DNA of 64,000 nucleotides from Nocardioides terrigena. GTDB lineage: Bacteria; Actinomycetota; Actinomycetes; Propionibacteriales; Nocardioidaceae. The position numbers and the translations under genes are program-made. Where the stretch lies: positions 372,001 through 436,000 of the forward strand of contig NZ_PZYY01000005.1 in assembly GCF_003047265.1 (NCBI RefSeq), in the 5' to 3' direction. Shown one piece after another: positions 43,115 through 51,703 of this stretch (position 1 is its first letter; every line of letters starts with the position of its first letter). The notes under the pieces are model-generated. The model did not search any database. It had not been told where the DNA came from and saw only the letters and a program-made list of their open reading frames with translations.

Positions 43115-43231
43115 CCTGAGACCGACAGCCTCGTGCTGCTCGGCCTCCCGCTACATCTTCCACACATCAGTTCGGCCAGGCTCGCTCCCCGCTGAGAGGG
43201 CGAGAACCAGCTCGACAACCAGGAGAAATCA
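43115..43231 (+). promoter_or_regulatory. 117-nt gap at the S10/spc operon boundary
   Basis: The longest gap within the ribosomal gene run. A weak TACATC (43152-43157) is the best -10 candidate, with no matching -35. A 5-bp stem CTCGC/GCGAG occurs around 43180-43205. The ribosome binding site AGGAGA precedes rplN. Confidence -1.
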
Positions 43232-43600
43232 ATGATCCAGCAGGAGTCGCGACTCAAGGTCGCCGACAACACCGGTGCGAAGGAGATCCTGTGCATCCGT
43301 GTTCTCGGTGGCTCGGGCCGTCGCTACGCCGGCATCGGTGACGTCATCGTCGCCACCGTCAAGGACGCGATCCCCGGTGGCAACGTCAAGAAGGGCGACG
43401 TCGTCAAGGCCGTGATCGTGCGCACCGTCAAGGAGCGCCGCCGCGCCGACGGTTCCTACATCCGCTTCGACGAGAACGCCGCCGTCATCCTCAAGAACGA
43501 CGGTGAGCCTCGGGGCACGCGCATCTTCGGCCCCGTCGGTCGTGAGCTGCGCGAGAAGCGCTTCATGAAGATCATCTCGCTCGCCCCGGAGGTGTTGTGA
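43232..43600 (+). CDS. rplN: 50S ribosomal protein L14
   Basis: A 122-residue protein at the subunit interface. [50 protein letters not shown] and [45 protein letters not shown] are standard. First gene of the spc block, with a ribosome binding site AGGAGA. Confidence -1.
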   Translation: MIQQESRLKVADNTGAKEILCIRVLGGSGRRYAGIGDVIVATVKDAIPGGNVKKGDVVKAVIVRTVKERRRADGSYIRFDENAAVILKNDGEPRGTRIFGPVGRELREKRFMKIISLAPEVL

Positions 43601-43603
43601 GAG

Positions 43604-43957
43604 ATGGGTAAGAACACCATGAACATCAAGAAGGGCGACACCGTCAAGGTCATCGCCGGCAAGGACAAGGGTGCCCAGGGCAAGGTCATCTCGGTGCTCC
43701 GCGAGGAGCAGCGGGTGATCGTCGAGGGTGTCAACCGCGTCAAGCGCCACACCAAGGCCGTCCAGGGTGGCAACACCGGCGGCATCATCACCGCCGAGGC
43801 CCCGATCCACGTCAGCAACGTGATGCTGGTCGAGGGTGACGACGTCACCCGCCTCGGCTTCCGTCGCGACGAGGTCACCAAGCGTCGCCCCGACGGCTCG
43901 ACGTACTCCGCGGAGCGCTCCGTGCGCATCTCGCGCAAGACCGGGAAGGAGATCTGA
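43604..43957 (+). CDS. rplX: 50S ribosomal protein L24
   Basis: A 117-residue assembly initiator with KOW motif ([23 protein letters not shown]). [35 protein letters not shown] follows. An in-frame ATG five codons in (43619) is an alternative start. ATG 3 nt after rplN. Confidence -1.
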   Translation: MGKNTMNIKKGDTVKVIAGKDKGAQGKVISVLREEQRVIVEGVNRVKRHTKAVQGGNTGGIITAEAPIHVSNVMLVEGDDVTRLGFRRDEVTKRRPDGSTYSAERSVRISRKTGKEI

Positions 43958-43958
43958 G

Positions 43959-44525
43959 ATGACCGAGACCACCGACAAGGTCACCCCGCGTCTCAAGACC
44001 CGCTACCGCGAGGAGATCATCCCCGCGCTGCAGTCCGAGTTCGACATCAAGAACATCATGCAGGTCCCCGGTCTCACCAAGATCGTGGTCAACATGGGTG
44101 TCGGCGAGGCCGCTCGCGACTCCAAGCTGATCGAGGGCGCCATCAAGGACCTCACCGCGATCACCGGTCAGAAGCCGTCGGTCACCAAGGCCCGCAAGTC
44201 CATCGCGCAGTTCAAGCTCCGCGAGGGCATGCCGATCGGTGCGCACGTCACGCTGCGCGGCGACCGCATGTGGGAGTTCCTCGACCGCCTGCTCTCGCTG
44301 GCGCTGCCCCGCATCCGTGACTTCCGTGGGCTCTCGCCCAAGCAGTTCGACGGCCGCGGCAACTACACCTTCGGTCTCACCGAGCAGGTCATGTTCCACG
44401 AGATCGACCAGGACAAGATCGACCGGTCGCGAGGCATGGACATCACCGTCGTGACCACCGCGACCACCGACGACGAGGGTCGTGCGCTGCTCAAGCAGCT
44501 CGGCTTCCCCTTCAAGGAGAACTGA
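43959..44525 (+). CDS. rplE: 50S ribosomal protein L5
   Basis: A 188-residue 5S rRNA-binding protein of the central protuberance. [74 protein letters not shown] and [22 protein letters not shown] are conserved. The ATG is 1 nt after the rplX stop. Earlier in-frame sequence is antisense-like filler from rplX and was excluded. Confidence -1.
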
Positions 44526-44526
44526 C

Positions 44527-44712
44527 ATGGCAAAGACTGCGCTCAAGGTCAAGGCCGCCCGCAAGCCCAAGTTCGCGGTGCGCGGCTACACCCGCTGCCA
44601 GCGCTGCGGCCGTCCGAAGGCGGTCTACCGCAAGTTCGGGCTGTGCCGCATCTGCCTGCGGGAGATGGCGCACCGGGGCGAGCTGCCCGGCGTGACCAAG
44701 TCCTCCTGGTGA
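44527..44712 (+). CDS. rpsZ: 30S ribosomal protein S14, zinc-binding type (type Z)
   Basis: A 61-residue short S14. Two CxxC pairs (CQRCGR and CRICLRE) bind one zinc ion. Actinobacteria often carry a second, zinc-free long S14 elsewhere that is induced by zinc starvation; none is in this window. ATG 1 nt after rplE. Also called rpsN1 in some annotations. Confidence -1.
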
Positions 44713-44754
44713 CCTGTCCTCCCTCCTCACCCCTTCTAAAACGATCGCTGCAGG

Positions 44755-44777
44755 TCGCGCCTGAGATGCAGGCGCGA
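44755..44777 (+). other. Hairpin in the rpsZ-rpsH gap
   Basis: TCGCGCCTG (44755-44763) pairs perfectly with CAGGCGCGA (44769-44777) over a 5-nt loop. It lies about 30 nt before the rpsH start in a 94-nt gap. It could be a regulatory site (S8 autoregulates the spc operon in E. coli) or an RNA-processing site. Confidence -1.
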
Positions 44778-44806
44778 AACCACGGTGGAGAAAGGGCCTC
44801 ACGGCC

Positions 44807-45214
44807 ATGACGATGACTGACCCGATCGCAGACATGCTCACGCGTCTGCGCAACGCCAACCAGGCGTTCCACGACGAGGTGTCGATGCCTTACAGCAAGA
44901 TGAAGGCCGGCCTCGCCGAGATCCTCCAGCAGGAGGGCTACATCACGTCGTTCGACGTCAAGGAGCCCTCCGAGGGAGAGGTCGGCAAGACGCTGACCGT
45001 CACCCTGAAGTACGGCCGCAACCGCGAGCGTTCCATCGCAGGTGTGCGCCGCATCAGCAAGCCCGGCCTCCGGGTGTACGCCAAGAGCACGGGCCTGCCC
45101 AAGGTGCTCGGCGGCCTGGGTGTCGCGATCATCTCGACCAGCCAGGGCCTGCTCACCGACCGTCAGGCGAACCAGAAGGGCGTGGGCGGCGAAGTCCTCG
45201 CCTACGTCTGGTGA
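44807..45214 (+). CDS. rpsH: 30S ribosomal protein S8
   Basis: A 135-residue 16S rRNA central-domain binder. [43 protein letters not shown] and the C-terminal [26 protein letters not shown] are typical. In E. coli S8 is the spc operon repressor. Start ATG at 44807; a second ATG two codons on is possible. Confidence -1.
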   Translation: MTMTDPIADMLTRLRNANQAFHDEVSMPYSKMKAGLAEILQQEGYITSFDVKEPSEGEVGKTLTVTLKYGRNRERSIAGVRRISKPGLRVYAKSTGLPKVLGGLGVAIISTSQGLLTDRQANQKGVGGEVLAYVW

Positions 45215-45251
45215 CCCCGGACCACTGAGACCAAGAAGGAGATAGAGAAGC

Positions 45252-45794
45252 ATGTCGCGTATTGGCAAGCTCCCCATCACGGTCCCGTCCGGTGTCGACG
45301 TCGCGATCGACGACGCGCTGGTGACCGTCAAGGGCCCCAAGGGCACGCTGAGCCACACCGTGGCCCAGCCCATCAAGGTGGCGAAGTCCGAGGACGGCGT
45401 CCTCGAGGTGACCCGCCCCAACGACGAGCGTGAGAGCCGTTCGCTCCACGGTCTGACCCGCACCCTGATCAGCAACATGGTGGTGGGTGTCACCGAGGGC
45501 TACGAGAAGAAGCTCGAGATCGTGGGCGTGGGTTACCGCGTGCTGCCCAAGGGCCCCACGCAGCTCGAGTTCCAGCTCGGCTACAGCCACCCCATCGTGT
45601 TCGACGCCCCCGAGGGCATCACGTTCACCACCGAGGGCCCGACCAAGCTCGGCGTCGTCGGCATCGACAAGCAGCTCGTGGGTGAGGTCGCGGCCAAGAT
45701 CCGCAAGCTGCGCAAGCCGGAGCCCTACAAGGGCAAGGGCGTCCGTTACTCCGGCGAGCACATCCGCCGCAAGGTCGGAAAGGCTGGTAAGTGA
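45252..45794 (+). CDS. rplF: 50S ribosomal protein L6
   Basis: A 180-residue protein near the factor-binding site. [28 protein letters not shown] and the C-terminal [24 protein letters not shown] are standard. The ribosome binding site AAGGAGAT precedes the ATG. It overlaps rplR by 4 nt if rplR uses its GTG. Confidence -1.
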   Translation: MSRIGKLPITVPSGVDVAIDDALVTVKGPKGTLSHTVAQPIKVAKSEDGVLEVTRPNDERESRSLHGLTRTLISNMVVGVTEGYEKKLEIVGVGYRVLPKGPTQLEFQLGYSHPIVFDAPEGITFTTEGPTKLGVVGIDKQLVGEVAAKIRKLRKPEPYKGKGVRYSGEHIRRKVGKAGK

Positions 45795-46180
45795 CCATGG
45801 CGATCTCGCTGTCCAACAACAAGCACACCGCCGCACGCGTCAAGTCGCGCCTGCGTCGTCAGGTCCGTGGTCGCAAGCGCGTCTCCGGCACCGCCGAGCG
45901 CCCGCGCCTGGTGGTCACCAAGTCGGCCCGGCACCTCACCGTGCAGGTCGTCGACGACCTGCAGGGTGCCACGCTCGTCCACGCCTCCACCATGGAGGCC
46001 GACGTGCGCGCCGCCGACGGTGACAAGACCGCCAAGGCCAAGAAGGTCGGCGAGCTCGTTGCCGAGCGTGCCAAGGCCCAGGGTGTCGACGCGGTCGTCT
46101 TCGACCGTGCCGGCAACAAGTACCACGGTCGCATCGCGGCCCTCGCCGACGCCGCCCGTGAGGGCGGACTGTCGTTCTGA
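45791..46180 (+). CDS. rplR: 50S ribosomal protein L18
   Basis: A 129-residue 5S rRNA-binding protein. [54 protein letters not shown] and [26 protein letters not shown] are conserved. The GTG at 45791 (GTGA with the rplF stop) or the ATG at 45797 may be the start. Confidence -1.
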   Translation: MTMAISLSNNKHTAARVKSRLRRQVRGRKRVSGTAERPRLVVTKSARHLTVQVVDDLQGATLVHASTMEADVRAADGDKTAKAKKVGELVAERAKAQGVDAVVFDRAGNKYHGRIAALADAAREGGLSF

Positions 46181-46214
46181 TCGCCGAACCAGTTTTTCGA
46201 AAGAGGAGAATCTC

Positions 46215-46856
46215 ATGAGCGGAGCCCAGCGCGGACAGCGTGGTGGCGAGCGCCAGGGCAACGACCGTCGCGGACGCGACAATGGTCGGGGCCAGGGTGC
46301 TGAGAAGACCGCCTACATCGAGCGCGTCGTTGCGATCAACCGAGTCGCCAAGGTCGTGAAGGGTGGTCGTCGCTTCAGCTTCACCGCCCTCGTGATCGTC
46401 GGCGACGGCGATGGTCTGGTCGGCGTCGGCTACGGCAAGGCGAAGGAAGTTCCTGCGGCGATCGCCAAGGGTGTCGAGGAGGCCAAGAAGGCATTCTTCA
46501 AGGTCCCCCGCATCCAGGGCACCATCCCGCACCCGGTGCAGGGCGAGAAGGCAGCGGGCGTCGTCCTGCTGCGCCCGGCGTCCCCCGGTACCGGCGTCAT
46601 CGCCGGTGGCCCGGTGCGCGCCGTGCTCGAGTGCGCCGGCATCCACGACGTGCTGAGCAAGTCGCTCGGCTCGTCCAACCAGATCAACATCGTGCACGCG
46701 ACCGTCGAGGCGCTGCGGATGCTGGAGGAGCCCGAGGCCGTGGCGGCTCGCCGCGGCAAGCGGGTCGAGGACGTCACCCCGGCTGCGATCCTGAAGGCCC
46801 GCGAGGCCGGTCGCGAGGAGGCCGCTGCGGCGGCCGCTGCGGGGGTGTCCTCCTGA
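46215..46856 (+). CDS. rpsE: 30S ribosomal protein S5
   Basis: A 213-residue decoding-fidelity protein at the mRNA entry. The dsRBD-like region [57 protein letters not shown] is intact. [58 protein letters not shown] is conserved. A 30-residue Gly/Arg-rich N-terminal tail and an Ala-rich C-terminus make it longer than E. coli S5 (167). ATG preceded by AAGAGGAGA. Confidence -1.
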   Translation: MSGAQRGQRGGERQGNDRRGRDNGRGQGAEKTAYIERVVAINRVAKVVKGGRRFSFTALVIVGDGDGLVGVGYGKAKEVPAAIAKGVEEAKKAFFKVPRIQGTIPHPVQGEKAAGVVLLRPASPGTGVIAGGPVRAVLECAGIHDVLSKSLGSSNQINIVHATVEALRMLEEPEAVAARRGKRVEDVTPAAILKAREAGREEAAAAAAAGVSS

Positions 46857-47038
46857 TGGCGCAGCTCAAGGTCCAGCAGAAGCGCGGACTGGTCGGCCTC
46901 AAGGCCAACCAGCGCGAGACGCTGCGCTCGCTCGGTCTCAAGCGGATCGGCGACGTGGTCGTCAAGGAAGACCGCCCGGAGATCCGGGGCATGGTCAACA
47001 CTGTCCGTCACCTGGTGACGGTCGAGGAGGTCGACTGA
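46856..47038 (+). CDS. rpmD: 50S ribosomal protein L30
   Basis: A 60-residue protein with [51 protein letters not shown], matching the family at full length. Its ATG shares one base with the rpsE stop (TGATG). Confidence -1.
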   Translation: MAQLKVQQKRGLVGLKANQRETLRSLGLKRIGDVVVKEDRPEIRGMVNTVRHLVTVEEVD

Positions 47039-47039
47039 C

Positions 47040-47480
47040 ATGACGCTCAAGCTGCATCACCTCCGGCCGGCTCCCGGCTCCAAGACCGCCAAGACCCGCG
47101 TGGGTCGCGGTGAGGGCTCCAAGGGCAAGACGTCCGGTCGCGGTACCAAGGGCACCAAGGCCCGCTACCAGGTTCCGGTCGCCTTCGAGGGTGGCCAGAT
47201 GCCGATCCACATGCGGCTCCCCAAGCTGAAGGGGTTCAAGAACCCCTTCAAGGTGGAGTTCCAGGTGGTCAACCTCGACAAGCTGAACGAGCTCTTCCCG
47301 CAGGGTGGCGCCGTCTCGGTCGAGGACCTGGTCACCAAGGGCGCGGTCCGCAAGGGCCAGCCCGTCAAGGTGCTCGGCCAGGGCGACATCTCGGTCGCCG
47401 TGCAGGTCACCGCCGACGCGTTCTCGGGCTCCGCCAAGGAGAAGATCGAGGCCGCCGGCGGCACCACCACGGTGGTCTGA
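47040..47480 (+). CDS. rplO: 50S ribosomal protein L15
   Basis: A 146-residue late-assembly protein. [38 protein letters not shown] is the extended basic N-terminus, [25 protein letters not shown] core follows (here AFEGGQMP). Last ribosomal gene of the spc block in this window. A stable hairpin follows, so secY is not simply co-transcribed at full level. Confidence -1.
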   Translation: MTLKLHHLRPAPGSKTAKTRVGRGEGSKGKTSGRGTKGTKARYQVPVAFEGGQMPIHMRLPKLKGFKNPFKVEFQVVNLDKLNELFPQGGAVSVEDLVTKGAVRKGQPVKVLGQGDISVAVQVTADAFSGSAKEKIEAAGGTTTVV

Positions 47481-47506
47481 GGCTCGTCCTCTCGCACGAC
47501 GTACAC

Positions 47507-47544
47507 AGGCCCGGCCTGGCAGTGGGAACTGTCGGGCCGGGCCT
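47507..47544 (+). terminator. 17-bp hairpin between rplO and secY
   Basis: AGGCCCGGCCTGGCAGT (47507-47523) pairs along its whole length with 47528-47544, two of 17 pairs being G-U, with a GGGA loop. The hairpin is followed by CATCGTT. A strong terminator or attenuator candidate. Confidence -1.
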
Positions 47545-47581
47545 CATCGTTCACCGGGGCAGAAGTCTGACGGGCGACTGT

Positions 47582-47587
47582 TAGGCT
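47582..47587 (+). promoter_or_regulatory. Possible -10 of a secY-adk-map promoter
   Basis: TAGGCT at 47582-47587, about 95 nt before secY and after the rplO hairpin. No convincing -35 is present, so confidence is low. Confidence -1.
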
Positions 47588-47679
47588 TCCCCGGGCCTTC
47601 ACGCAGGTGTGTGGAGGCGTAGTCCGCCGAGACGGGGACCAGACCCTGTCCCGGCACCAGTAACCGAAAGGCCGATCCT

Positions 47680-48975
47680 GTGCTAGGCGCGTTCGCCAAC
47701 GCTTTCCGCACGCCGGACCTGCGGCGCAAGCTGCTGTTCGTCCTGCTGATCGTCACGATCTTCCGGCTCGGCTCCCAGGTGCCGACGCCCGGCGTCAACG
47801 TCGCCAACGTGCAGGCGTGCCTCAGTGACGTGGAGTCCAACGGCCTCTACCAGCTCGTCAACCTGTTCTCCGGTGGCGCGCTGCTCCAGCTGACGATCTT
47901 CGCGCTGGGGATCATGCCCTACATCACCGCCAGCATCATCCTGCAGCTGCTCGTCGTGGTCATCCCACGGCTCGAGGCGCTGAAGAAGGAGGGCCAGGCG
48001 GGCCAGACCAAGATCACGCAGTACACGCGCTACCTCACGCTCGGCCTCGCGCTCCTCCAGGCGACCGGCATCGTGGCGCTGGCGCGGTCGGGCAACCTGC
48101 TCCAGGGGTGCACCCGCGACCTGCTGCACAGCGACAGCACCGCGACGTTCCTGACCATGGTCATCACCATGACCGCCGGCACGGCCGTCATCATGTGGCT
48201 CGGCGAGCTCATCACCGACCGCGGCATCGGCAACGGCATGTCGATCCTCATCTTCACCCAGGTCGTGGCGACCTTCCCGGGCTCCCTGTGGCAGGTCCAG
48301 GTGACCCAGGGCTGGTGGGTCTTCGGCATCGTGATGGTGATCGGCCTCATCCTGGTCGCCGCCGTCATCTTCATCGAGCAGGCGCAGCGCCGGATCCCGG
48401 TGCAGTACGCCCGCCGCATGGTGGGCCGCAAGATGTTCGGTGGTTCGTCCACGTACATCCCGCTCAAGGTCAACCAGGCCGGCATCATCCCGGTGATCTT
48501 CGCGTCGTCGCTGCTCTACCTGCCCGCGATGGCCGTGCAGTTCAACCAGACGAGCTCGTCGCCGGTGATCACCTTCATCAACAACTATCTCGTCGGCGGC
48601 GATCACCCGCTCTACATGGCGATCTACTTCGCCCTCATCATCTTCTTCACGTACTTCTACGTCTCGATCACCTTCAACCCCACGGAGGTCGCGGACAACA
48701 TGAAGAAGTACGGCGGCTTCATCCCCGGGATCCGGGCGGGCAAGCCGACCGAGGACTACCTGTCCTACGTCCTGTCCCGCATCACGTTCCCCGGAGCCCT
48801 CTACCTCGGTCTGATCTCGCTGGTGCCCCTGATCGCGTTCGCGCTGATCAACGCCAACCAGAACTTCCCCTTCGGCGGCACCTCGATCCTCATCATGGTC
48901 GGAGTCGCGCTGGACACGGTGAAGCAGATCGAGAGCCAGCTCCAGCAGCGCAACTACGAAGGGTTCCTGCGTTAA
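47680..48975 (+). CDS. secY: Preprotein translocase subunit SecY
   Basis: A 431-residue integral membrane channel of the Sec translocon with ten transmembrane helices. [23 protein letters not shown] is TM1, [29 protein letters not shown] forms the plug and TM2 region, and [19 protein letters not shown] is the TM7 signature. Length is standard. The GTG start has CGAAAGG upstream. It begins the secY-adk-map unit. Its stop overlaps the adk start (TAATG). Confidence -1.
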   Translation: MLGAFANAFRTPDLRRKLLFVLLIVTIFRLGSQVPTPGVNVANVQACLSDVESNGLYQLVNLFSGGALLQLTIFALGIMPYITASIILQLLVVVIPRLEALKKEGQAGQTKITQYTRYLTLGLALLQATGIVALARSGNLLQGCTRDLLHSDSTATFLTMVITMTAGTAVIMWLGELITDRGIGNGMSILIFTQVVATFPGSLWQVQVTQGWWVFGIVMVIGLILVAAVIFIEQAQRRIPVQYARRMVGRKMFGGSSTYIPLKVNQAGIIPVIFASSLLYLPAMAVQFNQTSSSPVITFINNYLVGGDHPLYMAIYFALIIFFTYFYVSITFNPTEVADNMKKYGGFIPGIRAGKPTEDYLSYVLSRITFPGALYLGLISLVPLIAFALINANQNFPFGGTSILIMVGVALDTVKQIESQLQQRNYEGFLR

Positions 48976-49550
48976 TGAGGCTGATCATCATGGGGCCGCC
49001 CGGTGCCGGCAAGGGCACGCAGGCCAAGTTCATCGCCGAGCACTTCGGCATCCCGGCGATCTCGACCGGTGACATCTTCCGCGCCAACGTGTCGCAGGGC
49101 ACGGAGCTCGGCGTCGAGGCCAAGCGCTACATGGACGCCGGCGAGTACGTCCCCGACGAGGTCACCAACCTCATGGTGCGCAACCGCATCGACGAGCCCG
49201 ACGCCGAGCCCGGCTTCCTGCTGGACGGCTACCCGCGCACGCTCGCGCAGGTCGAGGAGCTCGACGGGATGATCAAGCACACCGGCCATGCGCTCGACGC
49301 CGTCGTGGTGCTGACCGTCGACCAGGACGAGGTCGTCGAGCGGCTCCTGCAGCGTGCCGAGACCGACGGCCGGGCCGACGACACCGCCGACGTCATCCGT
49401 CGTCGCCAGGAGATCTACGGCGAGGAGACGGCCCCGCTCGTCGAGGTCTACCGCGACCGCGGCCTCCTCATCGAGGTCGACGGCCTCGGCGAGGTCGACG
49501 AGGTCACCCAGCGCATCTTCACCGCGCTCGACGTCGTCCCCCAGTCCTGA
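48975..49550 (+). CDS. adk: Adenylate kinase
   Basis: A 191-residue short-form adenylate kinase interconverting AMP, ADP and ATP. P-loop [13 protein letters not shown]-binding STGDIFR and DGYPRTLAQ, and the short lid ([18 protein letters not shown]) without zinc-ligand cysteines, are visible. Short-lid forms of about 190 residues are normal in actinobacteria. The ATG shares a base with the secY stop. Confidence -1.
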   Translation: MRLIIMGPPGAGKGTQAKFIAEHFGIPAISTGDIFRANVSQGTELGVEAKRYMDAGEYVPDEVTNLMVRNRIDEPDAEPGFLLDGYPRTLAQVEELDGMIKHTGHALDAVVVLTVDQDEVVERLLQRAETDGRADDTADVIRRRQEIYGEETAPLVEVYRDRGLLIEVDGLGEVDEVTQRIFTALDVVPQS

Positions 49551-49560
49551 GCTGAGCCCT

Positions 49561-50385
49561 GTGGTGTTCGCCAACCGGGGCCTGGAGATCAAGACGCCGG
49601 CCCAGATCGCGCAGATGCGGGTCAGCGGGCTGCTCGTCGGTCGCACCCTCGAGCTGCTGCGCGGGGCCGCTGCCCCGGGCGTGACCACCGGCGAGCTCGA
49701 CCGGCTGGCCGAGTCGCACATCCGCGACCACGGCGGCATCCCGTCATTCAAGGGCTACAGCCAGCCGCCCTTCCCCGCGACGATCTGCGCCTCCGTCAAC
49801 GACGAGGTCGTGCACGGCATCCCGGGGGACCGGGTGCTGCGGGACGGCGACGTCATCTCAATCGACTGCGGCGCCATCGTCGACGGGTGGCACGGCGACG
49901 CGGCGATCACCGTACCGATCGGGGACGTCGCCCCCGAGACCCTCGAGCTGCTCCGGGTCACCGAGGAGGCGCTGTGGCGGGGCATGGCCGCCGCCCACCT
50001 CGGCGGGCGGGTCGGCGACATCGGTCATGCGATCGAGCGCTACGTCGTCAGCCAGGGCCGCTACGGCATCCTCGAGGACTACACCGGCCACGGCATCGGC
50101 ACCGAGATGCACATGGCTCCCAACGTGCCCAACTACGGCAAGCGCGGCAAGGGCCCGACCCTCGTCGAGGGCCTCGCCCTGGCGGTCGAGCCGATGGTGA
50201 CGCTGGGCAGCAAGGAGACCGACCTGCTCGAGGACGAGTGGACGGTCGCCACCGTGGACGGCTCCATGGCCGCCCACTTCGAGCACACCTTCACCCTCAC
50301 GCCCGCCGGCGCATGGGTGCTCACCGCCGTGGACGGTGGCGCCGCGGGGCTCGCCGGTCTCGGCGCGCCGTACGGCGGGTCCTGA
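49561..50385 (+). CDS. map: Methionine aminopeptidase, type I
   Basis: A 274-residue dimetal enzyme removing N-terminal methionine. The metal ligands can be read in order: D in ISIDCGAIVDGWHGDAAIT (two Asp), H in TGHGIGTEMHM, E in AVEPMVTLG and E in AHFEHTFTL. The substrate-pocket H is in EVVHGIPGD. GTG starts occur at 49561 and 49564, neither with a strong ribosome binding site. The adk stop is 10 nt upstream, so it is in the secY-adk-map unit. The last 25 residues are a Gly/Ala-rich extension. Confidence -1.
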   Translation: MVFANRGLEIKTPAQIAQMRVSGLLVGRTLELLRGAAAPGVTTGELDRLAESHIRDHGGIPSFKGYSQPPFPATICASVNDEVVHGIPGDRVLRDGDVISIDCGAIVDGWHGDAAITVPIGDVAPETLELLRVTEEALWRGMAAAHLGGRVGDIGHAIERYVVSQGRYGILEDYTGHGIGTEMHMAPNVPNYGKRGKGPTLVEGLALAVEPMVTLGSKETDLLEDEWTVATVDGSMAAHFEHTFTLTPAGAWVLTAVDGGAAGLAGLGAPYGGS

Positions 50386-50440
50386 CCCGACCGTCGACCG
50401 GACGGTTCGACCCCGGTCGAGGGTCCGTGCCAGACTGTGG

Positions 50441-50558
50441 CCACCAGGAGGGGAGTATTCCCCCGCGGTGGTGTCGTCAGTACGGCGTGGGTCTCGGTCC
50501 GCTCCCGGTGCCATCGGCCCCTGCGGCCACGGCCCAGGTGCGGAAGAGACCTCCGGAG
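50441..50558 (+). promoter_or_regulatory. yybP-ykoY (Mn2+-sensing) riboswitch upstream of TerC gene
   Basis: Three conserved blocks of the yybP-ykoY class occur in order: GGGGAGTA (50450-50457), CGTCAGTAC (50475-50483) and GGAAGAGACCT (50542-50552). The closing stem P1 can form between GGAGG (50447-50451) and CCTCC (50550-50554). The downstream CCTCCG (50550-50555) is also complementary to CGGAGG (50609-50614), the ribosome binding site of the TerC gene. P1 formation and ribosome-site pairing are therefore mutually exclusive, a plausible Mn2+-dependent translational ON switch. Confidence -1.
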
Positions 50559-50621
50559 TGACCGCCCCACGCGGCGGCGCCGGTGCCCGCACATCCCCCT
50601 ACCCCTCCCGGAGGAAACCTC

Positions 50622-51650
50622 GTGGACGTACCCACCTGGGTCTGGATCGCCACTGCCGTGGTGACCATCGCCATCTTCACCTTCGACCTCGCCGTCGTCG
50701 GCCGACGACCGCACGAGCCCAGCATGCGGGAGTGCGCGACGTACCTGTCGATCTACGTCGGCCTGGCGGTGATCTTCGGCCTCGGCGTCTGGTACACCTC
50801 CGGCGGCACCTACGCGCTGGAGTTCTACTCCGGCTGGCTGGTGGAGTACTCGCTCTCCATCGACAACCTGTTCATCTTCATCATCATCATGGCCAAGTTC
50901 GCCGTGCCCCGCGAGCTGCAGCAGTACGCCCTGATGATCGGCATCGTGATGGCGCTGATCATGCGCGCGATCTTCATCGCCGTCGGCGCGGCCGCGATCA
51001 GCAACTTCAGCTGGATCTTCTACATCTTCGGCCTGTTCCTGGTCTACACGGCCTTCAAGCTCGCCAAGGAAGGCGCGGAGGACGAGGACGAGGAGTTCGA
51101 GGAGAACAAGCTCGTCGCCTTCATCGAGCGTCGCTTCCCCGCCACGTCGGAGTGGCACGGCAAGTCCCTGTTCATCAAGGACGCCGGCAAGCGGATGATC
51201 ACCCCGATGTTCATCGTGATCATCACGCTGGGCACGACCGACCTGCTGTTCGCGCTCGACTCGATCCCGGCGATCTTCGGCATCACCAAGGAGCCCTACC
51301 TGGTGCTCACGGCCAACATCTTCGCGCTGATGGGCCTGCGCCAGCTCTACTTCCTCATCGGCGGCCTGCTGCAGCGCCTGATCTACCTGTCGTACGGCCT
51401 GGCGTTCCTGCTGGCCTTCATCGGCGTGAAGCTCTTCTTCCACGCGCTGCACGAGAACGAGCTCCCGTTCATCAACGGTGGCGAGCCCCTCGACTACGCC
51501 TGGCTGGAGATCCCGATCTGGCTCTCGCTGGTGGTCATCCTGGCCACCCTGGCCATCACCGCGGTGCTCTCGCTGTGGGCCTCGAGCCGGATGACGGAGG
51601 AGGAGCAGGACGCCGCGACCGGACCTCGTCGCGACTGGGACGACGACTGA
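50622..51650 (+). CDS. TerC/Alx family integral membrane protein, probable Mn2+ exporter
   Basis: A 342-residue membrane protein with about nine helices. TWVWIATAVVTIAIFTFDLAVVG and VEYSLSIDNLFIFIIIMAKFAVP are the conserved TerC acidic-residue helices. TDLLFALDSIPAIFGITKEPYLVLTANIFALMGLRQLYFLIGGLL is the second signature. A cytoplasmic acidic loop (EGAEDEDEEFEENK) lies between the halves. TerC/Alx proteins export manganese in several bacteria; their link to tellurite is mostly in name. The GTG start has GGAGGA 6 nt upstream. A Mn2+ riboswitch precedes it, which agrees with a manganese role. Confidence -1.
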   Translation: MDVPTWVWIATAVVTIAIFTFDLAVVGRRPHEPSMRECATYLSIYVGLAVIFGLGVWYTSGGTYALEFYSGWLVEYSLSIDNLFIFIIIMAKFAVPRELQQYALMIGIVMALIMRAIFIAVGAAAISNFSWIFYIFGLFLVYTAFKLAKEGAEDEDEEFEENKLVAFIERRFPATSEWHGKSLFIKDAGKRMITPMFIVIITLGTTDLLFALDSIPAIFGITKEPYLVLTANIFALMGLRQLYFLIGGLLQRLIYLSYGLAFLLAFIGVKLFFHALHENELPFINGGEPLDYAWLEIPIWLSLVVILATLAITAVLSLWASSRMTEEEQDAATGPRRDWDDD

Positions 51651-51672
51651 TCGTCCCCGCCCCACCGTGAAC

Positions 51673-51703
51673 GCGTCCCCGTCGGCCTAGCCGGCGGGGA
51701 CGC
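51673..51703. terminator. Bidirectional hairpin between TerC and kinase genes
   Basis: GCGTCCCCGTCGGC (51673-51686) pairs with GCCGGCGGGGACGC (51690-51703), 14 bp with one G-U pair. The 3-nt loop is the kinase stop codon read on the minus strand. It sits between convergent genes and lacks a U-tract. Confidence -1.
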
